Part shown: positions 34,440-41,613 of the stretch, piece after piece | How the letters are laid out: every line of letters starts with the position of its first letter | Numbering within the stretch: position 1 is the stretch's first letter | Assembly: GCF_002218065.1 (NCBI RefSeq) | Contig: NZ_BDUB01000001.1 | Coordinates: forward strand, 3,257,270 to 3,321,269 | DNA: 64,000 bases | Direction: 5' to 3' | Origin: Nodularia sp. NIES-3585 | GTDB taxonomy: Bacteria > Cyanobacteriota > Cyanobacteriia > Cyanobacteriales > Nostocaceae | Position numbers and translations under genes: made by a program | Notes under the pieces: generated by a model | What the model saw: the letters and a program-made list of their open reading frames with translations, nothing else | Told to the model about the DNA's origin: nothing | Databases searched by the model: none

Positions 34440-35504
34440 ATGATTGTAGTCATGAAAAGCGGTTCCCCAGAAATGGAAATCAACCGCATTAGCGAAGAAC
34501 TAATTAGCTGGGGACTCATACCAGAAAAAATCATCGGTCAACACAAGGTGGTAATTGGTCTAGTAGGTGAAACAGCTAGATTAGACCCGTTACAAATTCA
34601 GGAACTCAGCCCTTGGATTGAGCAAGTATTGCGGGTAGAGTTACCATACAAACGAGCTAGCCGCCAGTTTCGTCACGGGGAAGCCTCTGAGGTTGTAGTT
34701 AATACTCCCGATGGGGATGTTGTATTTGGCGAACACCATCCTTTAGTGGTTGTTGCTGGCCCTTGTTCAGTAGAAAACGAAGAGATGATTGTAGAAACGG
34801 CGATGCGCGTTAAAGCCGCAGGAGCTAAGTTTTTACGTGGTGGCGCATACAAGCCCCGAACTTCACCTTATGCCTTCCAAGGTCACGGCGAGAGTGCTTT
34901 AGAGTTGTTGGCAAAGGCGCGGGCTGCAAGTGGTTTGGGGATTATTACAGAAGTAATGGATACTGCCGAACTGGATATAATTGCTGAGGTGGCTGATGTC
35001 ATCCAGGTGGGGGCAAGAAATATGCAAAACTTCTCTCTTCTGAAAAAAGTGGGCGCGCAACCAAAACCAATTCTTTTAAAGCGGGGAATGGCAGCGACTA
35101 TTGAAGATTGGTTGATGGCAGCTGAATATATTTTGGCAGCAGGAAATCCGAATGTGATTTTATGTGAGCGGGGAATTAGGACTTTTGACCGCCAACACAC
35201 TCGCAATACTTTGGATTTATCAGTAGTGCCAGTATTGCGAAAGCTAACTCATTTGCCAATTATGATTGACCCTAGTCATGGTACAGGCTGGTCTGAATTT
35301 GTGCCGTCAATGGCTATGGCCGCGATCGCAGCTGGAACTGATTCTTTAATGATTGAGGTTCACCCCAACCCTGCCAAGGCTTTATCTGATGGACCGCAAT
35401 CTCTGACACCAGAACGTTTTGATCACTTAATGCAAGAATTGGGCGTGATTGGTAACGCGGTGGGACGCTGGCCGCAACCAGTCGTTGCTGTGACTAATTT
35501 GTAA
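34440..35504 (+). CDS. aroF: 3-deoxy-7-phosphoheptulonate synthase, type I-beta (AroA-like)
   Basis: A 354-residue DAHP synthase of the I-beta subclass, as in Bacillus AroA and most cyanobacteria. The first 75 residues form a ferredoxin-like regulatory fold (MIVVMKSGSPEMEINRISEE). The catalytic barrel shows VAGPCSVENEEM near 104 with the metal Cys, LRGGAYKPRTSPYAFQG near 134, QVGARNMQNF near 190, KRGM near 213, and DPSHGTGW near 280. It differs in subclass from the AroFGH-like enzyme at 28051-29094, so the strain has two entry enzymes to the shikimate pathway. Confidence 0.95.
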   Translation: MIVVMKSGSPEMEINRISEELISWGLIPEKIIGQHKVVIGLVGETARLDPLQIQELSPWIEQVLRVELPYKRASRQFRHGEASEVVVNTPDGDVVFGEHHPLVVVAGPCSVENEEMIVETAMRVKAAGAKFLRGGAYKPRTSPYAFQGHGESALELLAKARAASGLGIITEVMDTAELDIIAEVADVIQVGARNMQNFSLLKKVGAQPKPILLKRGMAATIEDWLMAAEYILAAGNPNVILCERGIRTFDRQHTRNTLDLSVVPVLRKLTHLPIMIDPSHGTGWSEFVPSMAMAAIAAGTDSLMIEVHPNPAKALSDGPQSLTPERFDHLMQELGVIGNAVGRWPQPVVAVTNL

Positions 35505-35546
35505 TTTTTGCCCCAGGCTTTGCATTAGACATCTGGTCTTCAAAAG

Positions 35547-35576
35547 TGTAGAGACGTTGTATGCAACGTCTCTACA
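35547..35576. repeat. 30-bp hairpin repeat, copy 1
   Basis: TGTAGAGACGTTG, loop TATG, then CAACGTCTCTACA: a 13-bp perfect stem between two convergent genes. Copies occur at 44321-44349 and 63071-63100. It could act as a bidirectional terminator here, but the spread of near-identical copies shows it is a dispersed repeat. Confidence 0.85.
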
Positions 35577-35597
35577 AGGGTTCACAGAAGAGGCATA

Positions 35598-36479
35598 TTA
35601 ACGCCTTCTGCCGCCGCCTGAACGACTGCGACTGCCTGAAGAACGTCCACCAGAACCAAAGCCACTGCCAGTGTTACGTCTGGGGGAACCAGAATTATTA
35701 GAAGGTTTTAAGTTACTACCACCAAAACCCGAACCAGTGGGGCGATTACCTGTATTGGTACTTGGTGTAGTGCGTACAGTGGAACTACCAGGAGATGATC
35801 TTCTAATGTTTCCTGTAGTGCGGAAAGTTGTCCGATTGCGCTCAACTGCTGGTGGTGCATTGTAGCGAGTGCGATAGTTACTCACTGCTTGATTATAAGT
35901 GCTTCCATAACCGCCATAGCCAGTTAGGACTCCTCCCGGCTGATAAGCAGGTGGTACATAGTATTGGGGTCTAAATAATGCATTACCGATGACCTGACCA
36001 GCGATGTTACCAGCTACAGCCCCGGCAAAAGGTGTCCAAAAGTTACTTTCTCGTCGCACTACGACTGTTTCTTGTTGTCCCGTTTGAGGATTAGTTTGGG
36101 TTTCGGTGACGTTGTGGACGTACTCAATTTTAAAGTCTTCTGTCAGATACAAGGCGGGTTGTCCGTTCTCCACCTTCAAAAAAGTCTTTTTTCCCTCCTT
36201 AATTTCTTCGTCGGTTAACCGTGCCATTTGCAAATTTTCGGTTTTAAACGTTGGGGGTGTACTGTTAAGTAAAAACAGTGTATATTCCCCATTTCCATCG
36301 TCAAAACTAGCTTGCTGTACTTGATATTGACCATCACTCAGCTTGGTAGGAGTAGAACTGCGACTCACATTGCTACTTTGAGAGGCAGTTTGGTTAGAAC
36401 CCCCACAGGCCACAGTTGTTAAGCACAAAGTCAGTGCTAAAAAAACAACTGTAAATTTTCGTAATACTGTCATGAGCAT
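35598..36479 (-). CDS. lipoprotein with low-complexity Gly/Ser/Arg tail
   Basis: A 293-residue secreted protein. The N-terminus has a hydrophobic core and a lipobox-like TVAC at about 22-25, so it is probably lipid-anchored. Residues 40-130 are a globular segment (QVQQASFDDGNGEYTLFLLN). A region of about 150-170 (WTPFAGAVAGNIAGQVIGNA) could be a glycine-rich hydrophobic segment. The last 110 residues are low-complexity Thr/Ser/Gly/Arg, ending RSRSGGGRRR. No family is recognised; the basic tail may bind polysaccharide or RNA, but that is a guess. Confidence 0.7.
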   Translation of the reverse strand: MLMTVLRKFTVVFLALTLCLTTVACGGSNQTASQSSNVSRSSTPTKLSDGQYQVQQASFDDGNGEYTLFLLNSTPPTFKTENLQMARLTDEEIKEGKKTFLKVENGQPALYLTEDFKIEYVHNVTETQTNPQTGQQETVVVRRESNFWTPFAGAVAGNIAGQVIGNALFRPQYYVPPAYQPGGVLTGYGGYGSTYNQAVSNYRTRYNAPPAVERNRTTFRTTGNIRRSSPGSSTVRTTPSTNTGNRPTGSGFGGSNLKPSNNSGSPRRNTGSGFGSGGRSSGSRSRSGGGRRR

Positions 36480-36548
36480 TTTACTATGTCCTATTTTTCA
36501 GCTTAACTCTCTTTTATGTGGTTGGTAGTGTAGAGACTACCCAACAAG

Positions 36549-37139
36549 TTACAAAGGAATTAATTCTGGGTAATATTGGAAGAGATGATCATTAGTCAGT
36601 TCATCGCCTAACTGCGCTGGAGAGAAATGTACCTGAATGGCGCGCAATTTTTCTTTATAGTGCAAATTGATCAAAGCTTTTAAAGCATCCTTTAAGGCTG
36701 GGATGTTGGACAGGTCAGTTTCCAAATCGGGAACTTCGCCTTCATAAGCTACAGTCAGCATGACAATAACGTTGCGGGTTACAGGAATAGAAAATGATTG
36801 ATTTAAACCAGCAGCGGAACTGATGTCAAGGTCTGCACCGTAACGTTCGCCAGAGTCGTTAAATAGTTCATTGACGTAATCTCCCGCCTCACCTTCATCC
36901 CAAAATACTTCACCTTCATTGGATGCAGAAAGCCAGGATTCATCGTATCGCAAGAGGGTTTCGCAAATTTCTACTAATCCTTCTCCTAATTCTTGCAGGT
37001 CACCATCCGCCGCGATCGCTTCCCGTGCTGTACTATTTAATACTCCCAGGATTGGTGCGACATCAGACCCGGCTAAATGCAAAAATAAGCGACAAACCAC
37101 AAAGCGAGTCCGACCCATCATTTTATTAAACGCTCGCAT
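36549..37139 (-). CDS. DUF1517 domain-containing protein
   Basis: A 196-residue soluble protein whose C-terminal half matches the DUF1517 pattern: a strand in NVIVMLTVAYEGEVPDLETD, helix ALKDALKALINL, then IQVHFSPAQLGDELTNDHLF and the family-typical end YPELIPL. DUF1517 is found in cyanobacteria and plant plastids and has no assigned activity. The first 60 residues are helical. The gene is 48 bp from the pentapeptide gene downstream in coordinates, on the same strand. Confidence 0.7.
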   Translation of the reverse strand: MRAFNKMMGRTRFVVCRLFLHLAGSDVAPILGVLNSTAREAIAADGDLQELGEGLVEICETLLRYDESWLSASNEGEVFWDEGEAGDYVNELFNDSGERYGADLDISSAAGLNQSFSIPVTRNVIVMLTVAYEGEVPDLETDLSNIPALKDALKALINLHYKEKLRAIQVHFSPAQLGDELTNDHLFQYYPELIPL

Positions 37140-37187
37140 TTGCTTCCTCCATAATTTTGATCAAGACACTGGAAAATCATAGCTCTA

Positions 37188-38753
37188 CTATTGACTGATA
37201 TAACGAAAGCTGTTAACAAAATCCACAACTATATTTAAATCAGGTTGTGTAAATTTAGCAGCTTCTGTAGATATTTTAGGTAAAATTCTCATATCTGGCT
37301 CAGAAGAATTAATAAATCGTTTACCAAAGTTAGGGTGATCATAGACTATTAAAGTTTTAGCGCTGGAATTGGTCAATATTGTCTGGGTTGGTTTTTTACA
37401 GAAATTTAATTTTGCGGCTAATTCCAGATATTTTTTCATTTCTCTAATTATCTGACCCTGACTGATAGCTTGCTGAATTAGTGTACTTAATTCTTTGATT
37501 CTATCGGGTGCTTTTGTCCCCAAATGAAAGATATCTTCTTTCACCAACATTTCCACCATGATGTAAATGTTGTTTTGGGTATTAATAGCATCTTGAAATG
37601 GCAAAATAGCAATACAAGCAGTAGGTAATAAGGCTTGGTCATTGTCTACCCGGAAAGTCAAAACAGTCCGGCGACGACCAATTTCTACACTGGGGGGTTG
37701 TTTGAGTCCTACAAATTTCTGAGCAATTTGGTAATAAGAACCAGCCAGAGCAAAATTAGCTTCGTGTTCTAGGGCTGCATCAATAATAATGCAGATTGTG
37801 GGTGCAGTTTCATTGAAAAAATCTCGTGCATCTGACTCGGTGAATTTTTGAATAATGGAGCGATCGCCTTTTGGACTCAGATCAATCCATTCACAAGTTA
37901 TGCCTTCAGTTTTGAGACCAAAACGGCAAGTAGAGAAAAGTTTTGCCCCGGTTAAAATTGCACTGGTTAAGTCTGCACCAAGCCATTCGGTGTTAATTAA
38001 AATTGCCTGAGTTAAATTAGTATGAACTAAACTCGCATTGGTTAAATTTGCATTACTCAAATTTGTACCAATTAAGTTAGCCCCACTCAATTTAGCGCCA
38101 CTTAAATTAGCCCAACAAAGATTAGCTCCCTTTAAATCAGCCCAACGGAGATTTGCACCACTTAAATCTACGCCACTGAGGTTAGCATGACTGAGATCAG
38201 CTTGTTTGAGTTCAGTATCTCGCATATTCGCACCATTTAGGTCAGCATTACTCAGATCAGCGGCGTTAAGGTTAGCCATTTCCAAGTTAGCTCCCACTAA
38301 TGAACAATCTTTTAAATCGGCTTCGCTTAAGTTGGCGTAACGGAGATTAGCTTGGCGGAGTGTCGCTTCTCGTAAATCCGCACTGTTCAAGTTAGCCTCG
38401 AACAAGTCAGCACGACTGAGATCAGCCCGAATTAACTCAGCCCGAACCAGGGATGCTCCTCGCAGTTGAGCGCGACTCAAATCGGCTCGAATTAAATTAG
38501 CGACATTTAGACTAGAATTATTGAGGATGACACTTTCGAGATTTGCGCCACTGAGTCGAGCTACATTCAGCTTGACATTACTCAAGTTAGCGCCGCTCAG
38601 GTTTGCACCACTTAAATTAACTATACTCAAGTCAGCTTCGCTGAGATTTATACCACTAAGTTTGACACCAGATAGGTTAGCTTCACAAAGGTCAACACCA
38701 CTAAAGTTGATGACTCCTGCTGCGTATTGTTCTAACAATTCCTCTACAGTCAT
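37188..38753 (-). CDS. long pentapeptide repeat protein with extra C-terminal domain
   Basis: A 521-residue protein. Residues about 15-285 are some fifty pentapeptide repeats with A(D/N)LSG consensus, a long right-handed beta-helix. Residues about 300-521 are a separate, non-repeat domain (DARDFFNETAPTICIIIDAA, VEIGRRRTVLTFRVDN and so on) with alpha/beta character that I cannot assign to a family. The N-terminus MTVEELLEQYAAGV is the usual helical lead. A 71-bp gap separates it from the divergent tyrA. The helix may present the C-terminal domain to a partner, but this is inference. Confidence 0.85.
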   Translation of the reverse strand: MTVEELLEQYAAGVINFSGVDLCEANLSGVKLSGINLSEADLSIVNLSGANLSGANLSNVKLNVARLSGANLESVILNNSSLNVANLIRADLSRAQLRGASLVRAELIRADLSRADLFEANLNSADLREATLRQANLRYANLSEADLKDCSLVGANLEMANLNAADLSNADLNGANMRDTELKQADLSHANLSGVDLSGANLRWADLKGANLCWANLSGAKLSGANLIGTNLSNANLTNASLVHTNLTQAILINTEWLGADLTSAILTGAKLFSTCRFGLKTEGITCEWIDLSPKGDRSIIQKFTESDARDFFNETAPTICIIIDAALEHEANFALAGSYYQIAQKFVGLKQPPSVEIGRRRTVLTFRVDNDQALLPTACIAILPFQDAINTQNNIYIMVEMLVKEDIFHLGTKAPDRIKELSTLIQQAISQGQIIREMKKYLELAAKLNFCKKPTQTILTNSSAKTLIVYDHPNFGKRFINSSEPDMRILPKISTEAAKFTQPDLNIVVDFVNSFRYISQ

Positions 38754-38824
38754 GAATGTAATTCCTCAGATACCAACTTTAATAGTTGGTAAAGTATGCA
38801 GAAAATACGTCGTCAAAATTAAAC

Positions 38825-39664
38825 ATGAACATTGGTATTTTAGGACTGGGATTGATTGGCGGTTCTTTGGGATATGATTTGCGATCGCAAGGTCATCATG
38901 TTTTAGGAGTTAGTCGCCGTTCGTCTACCTGTGAAACAGCGATCGCTTTAGGTAGCGTCGATGAAGCATCTGTTGACATGAGCCTGTTAGCAGCCGCAGA
39001 GGTGGTTTTTATTTGTACTCCTATTGCCCTGATTATTCCCCAATTGCAGCAGCTGATTCATTATTTGCCTGTAACTACGGTGATCACTGATGTTGGTTCA
39101 GTGAAAACACCCATAGTCCAGGCGATCGCGCCTCTGTGGGAGAATTTCATTGGTGGTCACCCGATGGCGGGAACCACAGATAGTGGCATAGAAGCGGCAC
39201 AACGGCATTTATTTGTGGGTAGACCCTATGTCCTCACACCAGATTCTACAACACCAAAGACAGCAATTTCACTGGTAGAAGAAATAGTGCGATCGCTTGG
39301 GGCTAATCTTTATTATTGCCCGCCAGAGCAACATGACCGAGCTGTGAGCTTGATTTCCCATTTACCTGTAATGATCAGCTCGTCCTTGATTGCTACTTGC
39401 ATGGGTGAAACTGATCACCAAGTCCTGCAATTAGCCCAAAATCTCGCTAGTTCAGGTTTTCGGGATACCAGCCGTGTCGGTGGTGGTAATCCCGAATTAG
39501 GGGTAATGATGGCGCAGTATAACCGCCAAGCATTGCTGAATTCATTACAACAATATCGCCAAAACCTCGATGAATTAACTCACTTAATTGAGCAGTCAGA
39601 TTGGACAGCTTTAAAATTAAAGTTGCAATCAACAGGGAAAGCCAGACCAAAATTTGTTGAGTAA
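38825..39664 (+). CDS. tyrA: prephenate/arogenate dehydrogenase
   Basis: A 279-residue dehydrogenase of the TyrA family, making tyrosine from arogenate (the usual cyanobacterial route) or 4-hydroxyphenylpyruvate from prephenate. I used ATG 38825, which places the NAD(P)-binding motif GILGLGLIGGSLG at residue 3-15. The substrate-binding histidine is in GGHPMAGTTDSG near 110, and SLISHLPVMISSSL near 175 is the second conserved His region. With the two DAHP synthases it is the third aromatic-pathway gene within 12 kb. Confidence 0.93.
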   Translation: MNIGILGLGLIGGSLGYDLRSQGHHVLGVSRRSSTCETAIALGSVDEASVDMSLLAAAEVVFICTPIALIIPQLQQLIHYLPVTTVITDVGSVKTPIVQAIAPLWENFIGGHPMAGTTDSGIEAAQRHLFVGRPYVLTPDSTTPKTAISLVEEIVRSLGANLYYCPPEQHDRAVSLISHLPVMISSSLIATCMGETDHQVLQLAQNLASSGFRDTSRVGGGNPELGVMMAQYNRQALLNSLQQYRQNLDELTHLIEQSDWTALKLKLQSTGKARPKFVE

Positions 39665-39668
39665 TCTT

Positions 39669-39700
39669 AGGGTGCGTTACGCTATTGTTAACGCACCAAA
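39669..39700. repeat. GGTGCGTTA...TAACGCACC palindrome
   Basis: GGTGCGTTA (about 39671-39679) and TAACGCACC (about 39690-39698) are exact complements separated by CGCTATTGT. Placed 6 bp after tyrA, it could terminate that transcript. Same family as 19017-19048 and 27930-27962. Confidence 0.75.
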
Positions 39701-39726
39701 TTGACACATTACATGGGTGAATTAAT

Positions 39727-40314
39727 ATGGTTTTACAAACAGAAAATCGCTATTACACTCCCGAAGAATATTTGGCATTAGAAGAGCAAGCTGAGTATAA
39801 AAATGAATATCGAAATGGAGAAATTATCCCGATGACAGGCGGAACAACTAACCATAATAAAATTGCAGGTAATTTTTATAAAAGATTTCCTTTAACAATT
39901 GCAGGTCAAGATTACGAAATCTACATTGGTGATGTGAAGTTATGGATACCTGAGTATCGGATCTATACATATCCTGACATTATGGTTGTTAAAGGTCAGC
40001 CGATATATCAAGGAACTGGCACAACAACCATTACTAACCCTTTATTAATAGTTGAGGTATTATCAAATTCCACTAAAAATTATGACAAAACAGATAAATT
40101 TAAATATTATCGTTCTCTAGCTGGATTTCAAGAATATATTATGATTGACCAGTATAGTTTTACTGTTGAACAATTTGCCAAACAGACAGAAAATCAATGG
40201 CTTTTTCAAGAGTATAAAGGAGAAGATGCAGTTTTAGTAATGGATGCTCTTGACTTTCAAATTGCCTTGAGTGATATTTATCAACGCGTCAATTTTGAAT
40301 TAAATGAAGAATAA
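39727..40314 (+). CDS. Uma2 family endonuclease-like protein (DUF820)
   Basis: A 195-residue Uma2/DUF820 protein, a PD-(D/E)xK nuclease-fold family greatly expanded in cyanobacteria. The start YYTPEEYLALEEQAEYKNEY is characteristic, as is the core YPDIMVV (acidic residue), LLIVEVLSNSTKNYDKTDKF (E-x-K) and KYYRSLAGFQEYIMID. Active-site residues appear complete. The cellular role is not established; some authors see roles in mobile DNA or repair. It lies downstream of tyrA with a repeat between them. Confidence 0.88.
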   Translation: MVLQTENRYYTPEEYLALEEQAEYKNEYRNGEIIPMTGGTTNHNKIAGNFYKRFPLTIAGQDYEIYIGDVKLWIPEYRIYTYPDIMVVKGQPIYQGTGTTTITNPLLIVEVLSNSTKNYDKTDKFKYYRSLAGFQEYIMIDQYSFTVEQFAKQTENQWLFQEYKGEDAVLVMDALDFQIALSDIYQRVNFELNEE

Positions 40315-40739
40315 AATAGTCAACATAAGAAAAGGGATAGGATCAAGGCGATCGCTATCCCAAAACAATCACAAATAAACTCATTTTGCGCCTAGAAGCT
40401 ACATACCACTTACATCATATTGATAATCCGCATTTGCTAAAAACGGAGAATCAGTAAAACCTTCTTTGCTCGTGGTAGTTGATACTAGATCAGGATGACT
40501 CAACAAACTGTTAACATCACTACCAACCCCCGACACAACACTCCCCAGGGATGTCAGTTCGTCAAGAATATCAAAAGACCAATAATCCAAAAAAGATAAA
40601 TGCCATGGTAATATTTTTGAATTTTATTTATAATTAATTAAGACTACGAATCTTAGGAATTTAGAAAGATATTTTATATGCTACTTCTGCATTAATTCAG
40701 ATTGATAAGAGTTTTGAGCGATTTTTAGTATAATAGAAC
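40315..40739. other. intergenic region between Uma2 gene and mgtA promoter
   Basis: Contains a doubtful minus-strand ORF (40399-40590), otherwise A/T-rich. No repeat or hairpin stands out. Confidence 0.4.
40399..40590 (-). CDS. doubtful small hypothetical protein
   Basis: A 63-codon frame with a TTG start and no visible ribosome-binding site; an in-frame stop lies ten codons farther upstream and no ATG is available. The translation (DYWSFDILDELTSLGSVVSG and so on) is not obviously repetitive and has ordinary composition, so a small gene or the end of a decayed one remains possible. I include it because nothing else explains this stretch. Confidence 0.3.
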   Translation of the reverse strand: MDYWSFDILDELTSLGSVVSGVGSDVNSLLSHPDLVSTTTSKEGFTDSPFLANADYQYDVSGM

Positions 40740-40768
40740 TTGACTTAAAATTTTTCAGAGCTTATACT
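40740..40768 (+). promoter_or_regulatory. near-consensus sigma70-type promoter of the mgtA leader
   Basis: TTGACT at 40740-40745, then exactly 17 bp, then TATACT at 40763-40768. This is a close match to the principal-sigma consensus with ideal spacing, and predicts a start around 40775. If it drives mgtA, the untranslated leader is about 840 nt long. Confidence 0.6.
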
Positions 40769-40830
40769 CAGTTTTGGCTTGGGAAATAAAGGATTGATCA
40801 GTGTAAACCGGACACTCGTGACTACTAGTC

Positions 40831-40890
40831 ATGGAAAGTTCAATAGACAAGTCTGCCAATTCAATTCATAACTTTCGGCAAATTTCGTAA
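40831..40890 (+). CDS. possible leader ORF 1 upstream of mgtA
   Basis: A 19-codon frame (MESSIDKSANSIHNFRQIS) from ATG 40831 to TAA 40888-40890. Its upstream region has only a weak ribosome-binding site. Its interest is position: the stop codon overlaps the AAGGAG site (40889-40894) of the second leader ORF, which would couple their translation. Confidence 0.35.
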   Translation: MESSIDKSANSIHNFRQIS

Positions 40891-40903
40891 GGAGAGCGCT
40901 TTC

Positions 40904-41029
40904 ATGGAGGCTTCTGGTAGTAGTAGCTATCAAAGTACTATTGAGAAAAGCATAGTTTGTGAAGAAGACCCTGACCCTGACTTAAGCGTGATTCGGTTGG
41001 CGTTCGCTTTGATGACTCCGCCCTCATAG
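40904..41029 (+). CDS. candidate Mg2+-sensing leader peptide of mgtA (leader ORF 2)
   Basis: A 41-codon frame from ATG 40904 to TAG 41027-41029 with a strong AAGGAG site 9 bp upstream. The peptide begins MEASGSSSYQ and has the run CEEDPDPDLS at about residues 19-28, and MTPPS at the end. Acidic residues alternating with proline (EPDP in enterobacterial MgtL) destabilise ribosomes at low Mg2+ and so switch on mgtA. The same type of run in a leader ORF in front of an mgtA gene is suggestive. The peptide is not a known family, and real translation is unproven. Confidence 0.45.
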   Translation: MEASGSSSYQSTIEKSIVCEEDPDPDLSVIRLAFALMTPPS

Positions 41030-41103
41030 GCTCTTCAGTTGAGCCTTCGGTTCATCTCTGTGTCGCCACTGGGTAAGGCGATTGTAAGAATTAGGAGATG
41101 AAC
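41028..41103 (+). ncRNA. structured leader RNA upstream of mgtA
   Basis: Two hairpins. The first, AGGCTC/GAGCCT at 41028-41046, overlaps the stop codon of leader ORF 2. The second has an outer 9-bp perfect stem GTTCATCTC (41050-41058) with GAGATGAAC (41095-41103) and an inner TCGCC/GGCGA pairing (41063-41067 with 41077-41081). Pairing is visible by eye; it does not match M-box or Mn2+ (yybP-ykoY) riboswitch signatures that I know. Confidence 0.45.
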
Positions 41104-41613
41104 AAAAAAAGTTTGTGTTCACCGAAATAAATTTTAGCTACCACTCAACTTACTCTCATGACGGAGAGATAATCTTGAGGACTTGCTGGTTATTTGGATA
41201 CTTTTTTCTCATTGCACATAATAATCAGCAAATACTGAAGCTAGTTGGTTGTTCTATCTGAGCAGCGGTGTAATCAGCAGGAAAACATTTTGCTGAATTT
41301 CATTTCTATGATTCACACAATTAGATATTGAGTATTTGAATGTCAAAGAAAAATTTATGACAAACCACATTTGTAAGTAAGTCGGCATGAATAAATTATC
41401 ATGCTTTGTAGTTACGCTTTAGCGCTAAATCACAACTTAGAGCGAATTAGGTTTTGAAGTTTGATATAAACAAAATGATTTTAATCATTGTGTGATTATC
41501 TGCCGCAAAAAAATGATGGCAAAAAGTAACTATAAAATCTTCATTTCAAGAAATAGAAATGACTGATTACAGCCGAAATAATGAAATTTTAAATTAATTT
41601 AATGGAGGTGAAA
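41104..41613 (+). promoter_or_regulatory. distal mgtA leader and ribosome-binding site
   Basis: Some 500 bp of A/T-rich leader without a long ORF, ending in a strong Shine-Dalgarno GGAGG at 41604-41608, five bases before the ATG at 41614. That site decides the start of mgtA: an upstream in-frame ATG at 41602 overlaps the site itself and should not be used. Confidence 0.6.

Noticed and set aside
38521-38877. 118-codon ORF opposite the long pentapeptide gene
   Set aside because: Same cause: repeat periodicity; it also overlaps the tyrA start.
41028-41103. M-box or Mn2+ riboswitch in the mgtA leader
   Set aside because: The conserved loops of those classes are not visible; only generic hairpins can be claimed.
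41098-41130. 10-codon ORF (MNKKSLCSPK) in the mgtA leader
   Set aside because: AGGAG touches the ATG with no spacing, so initiation is unlikely.
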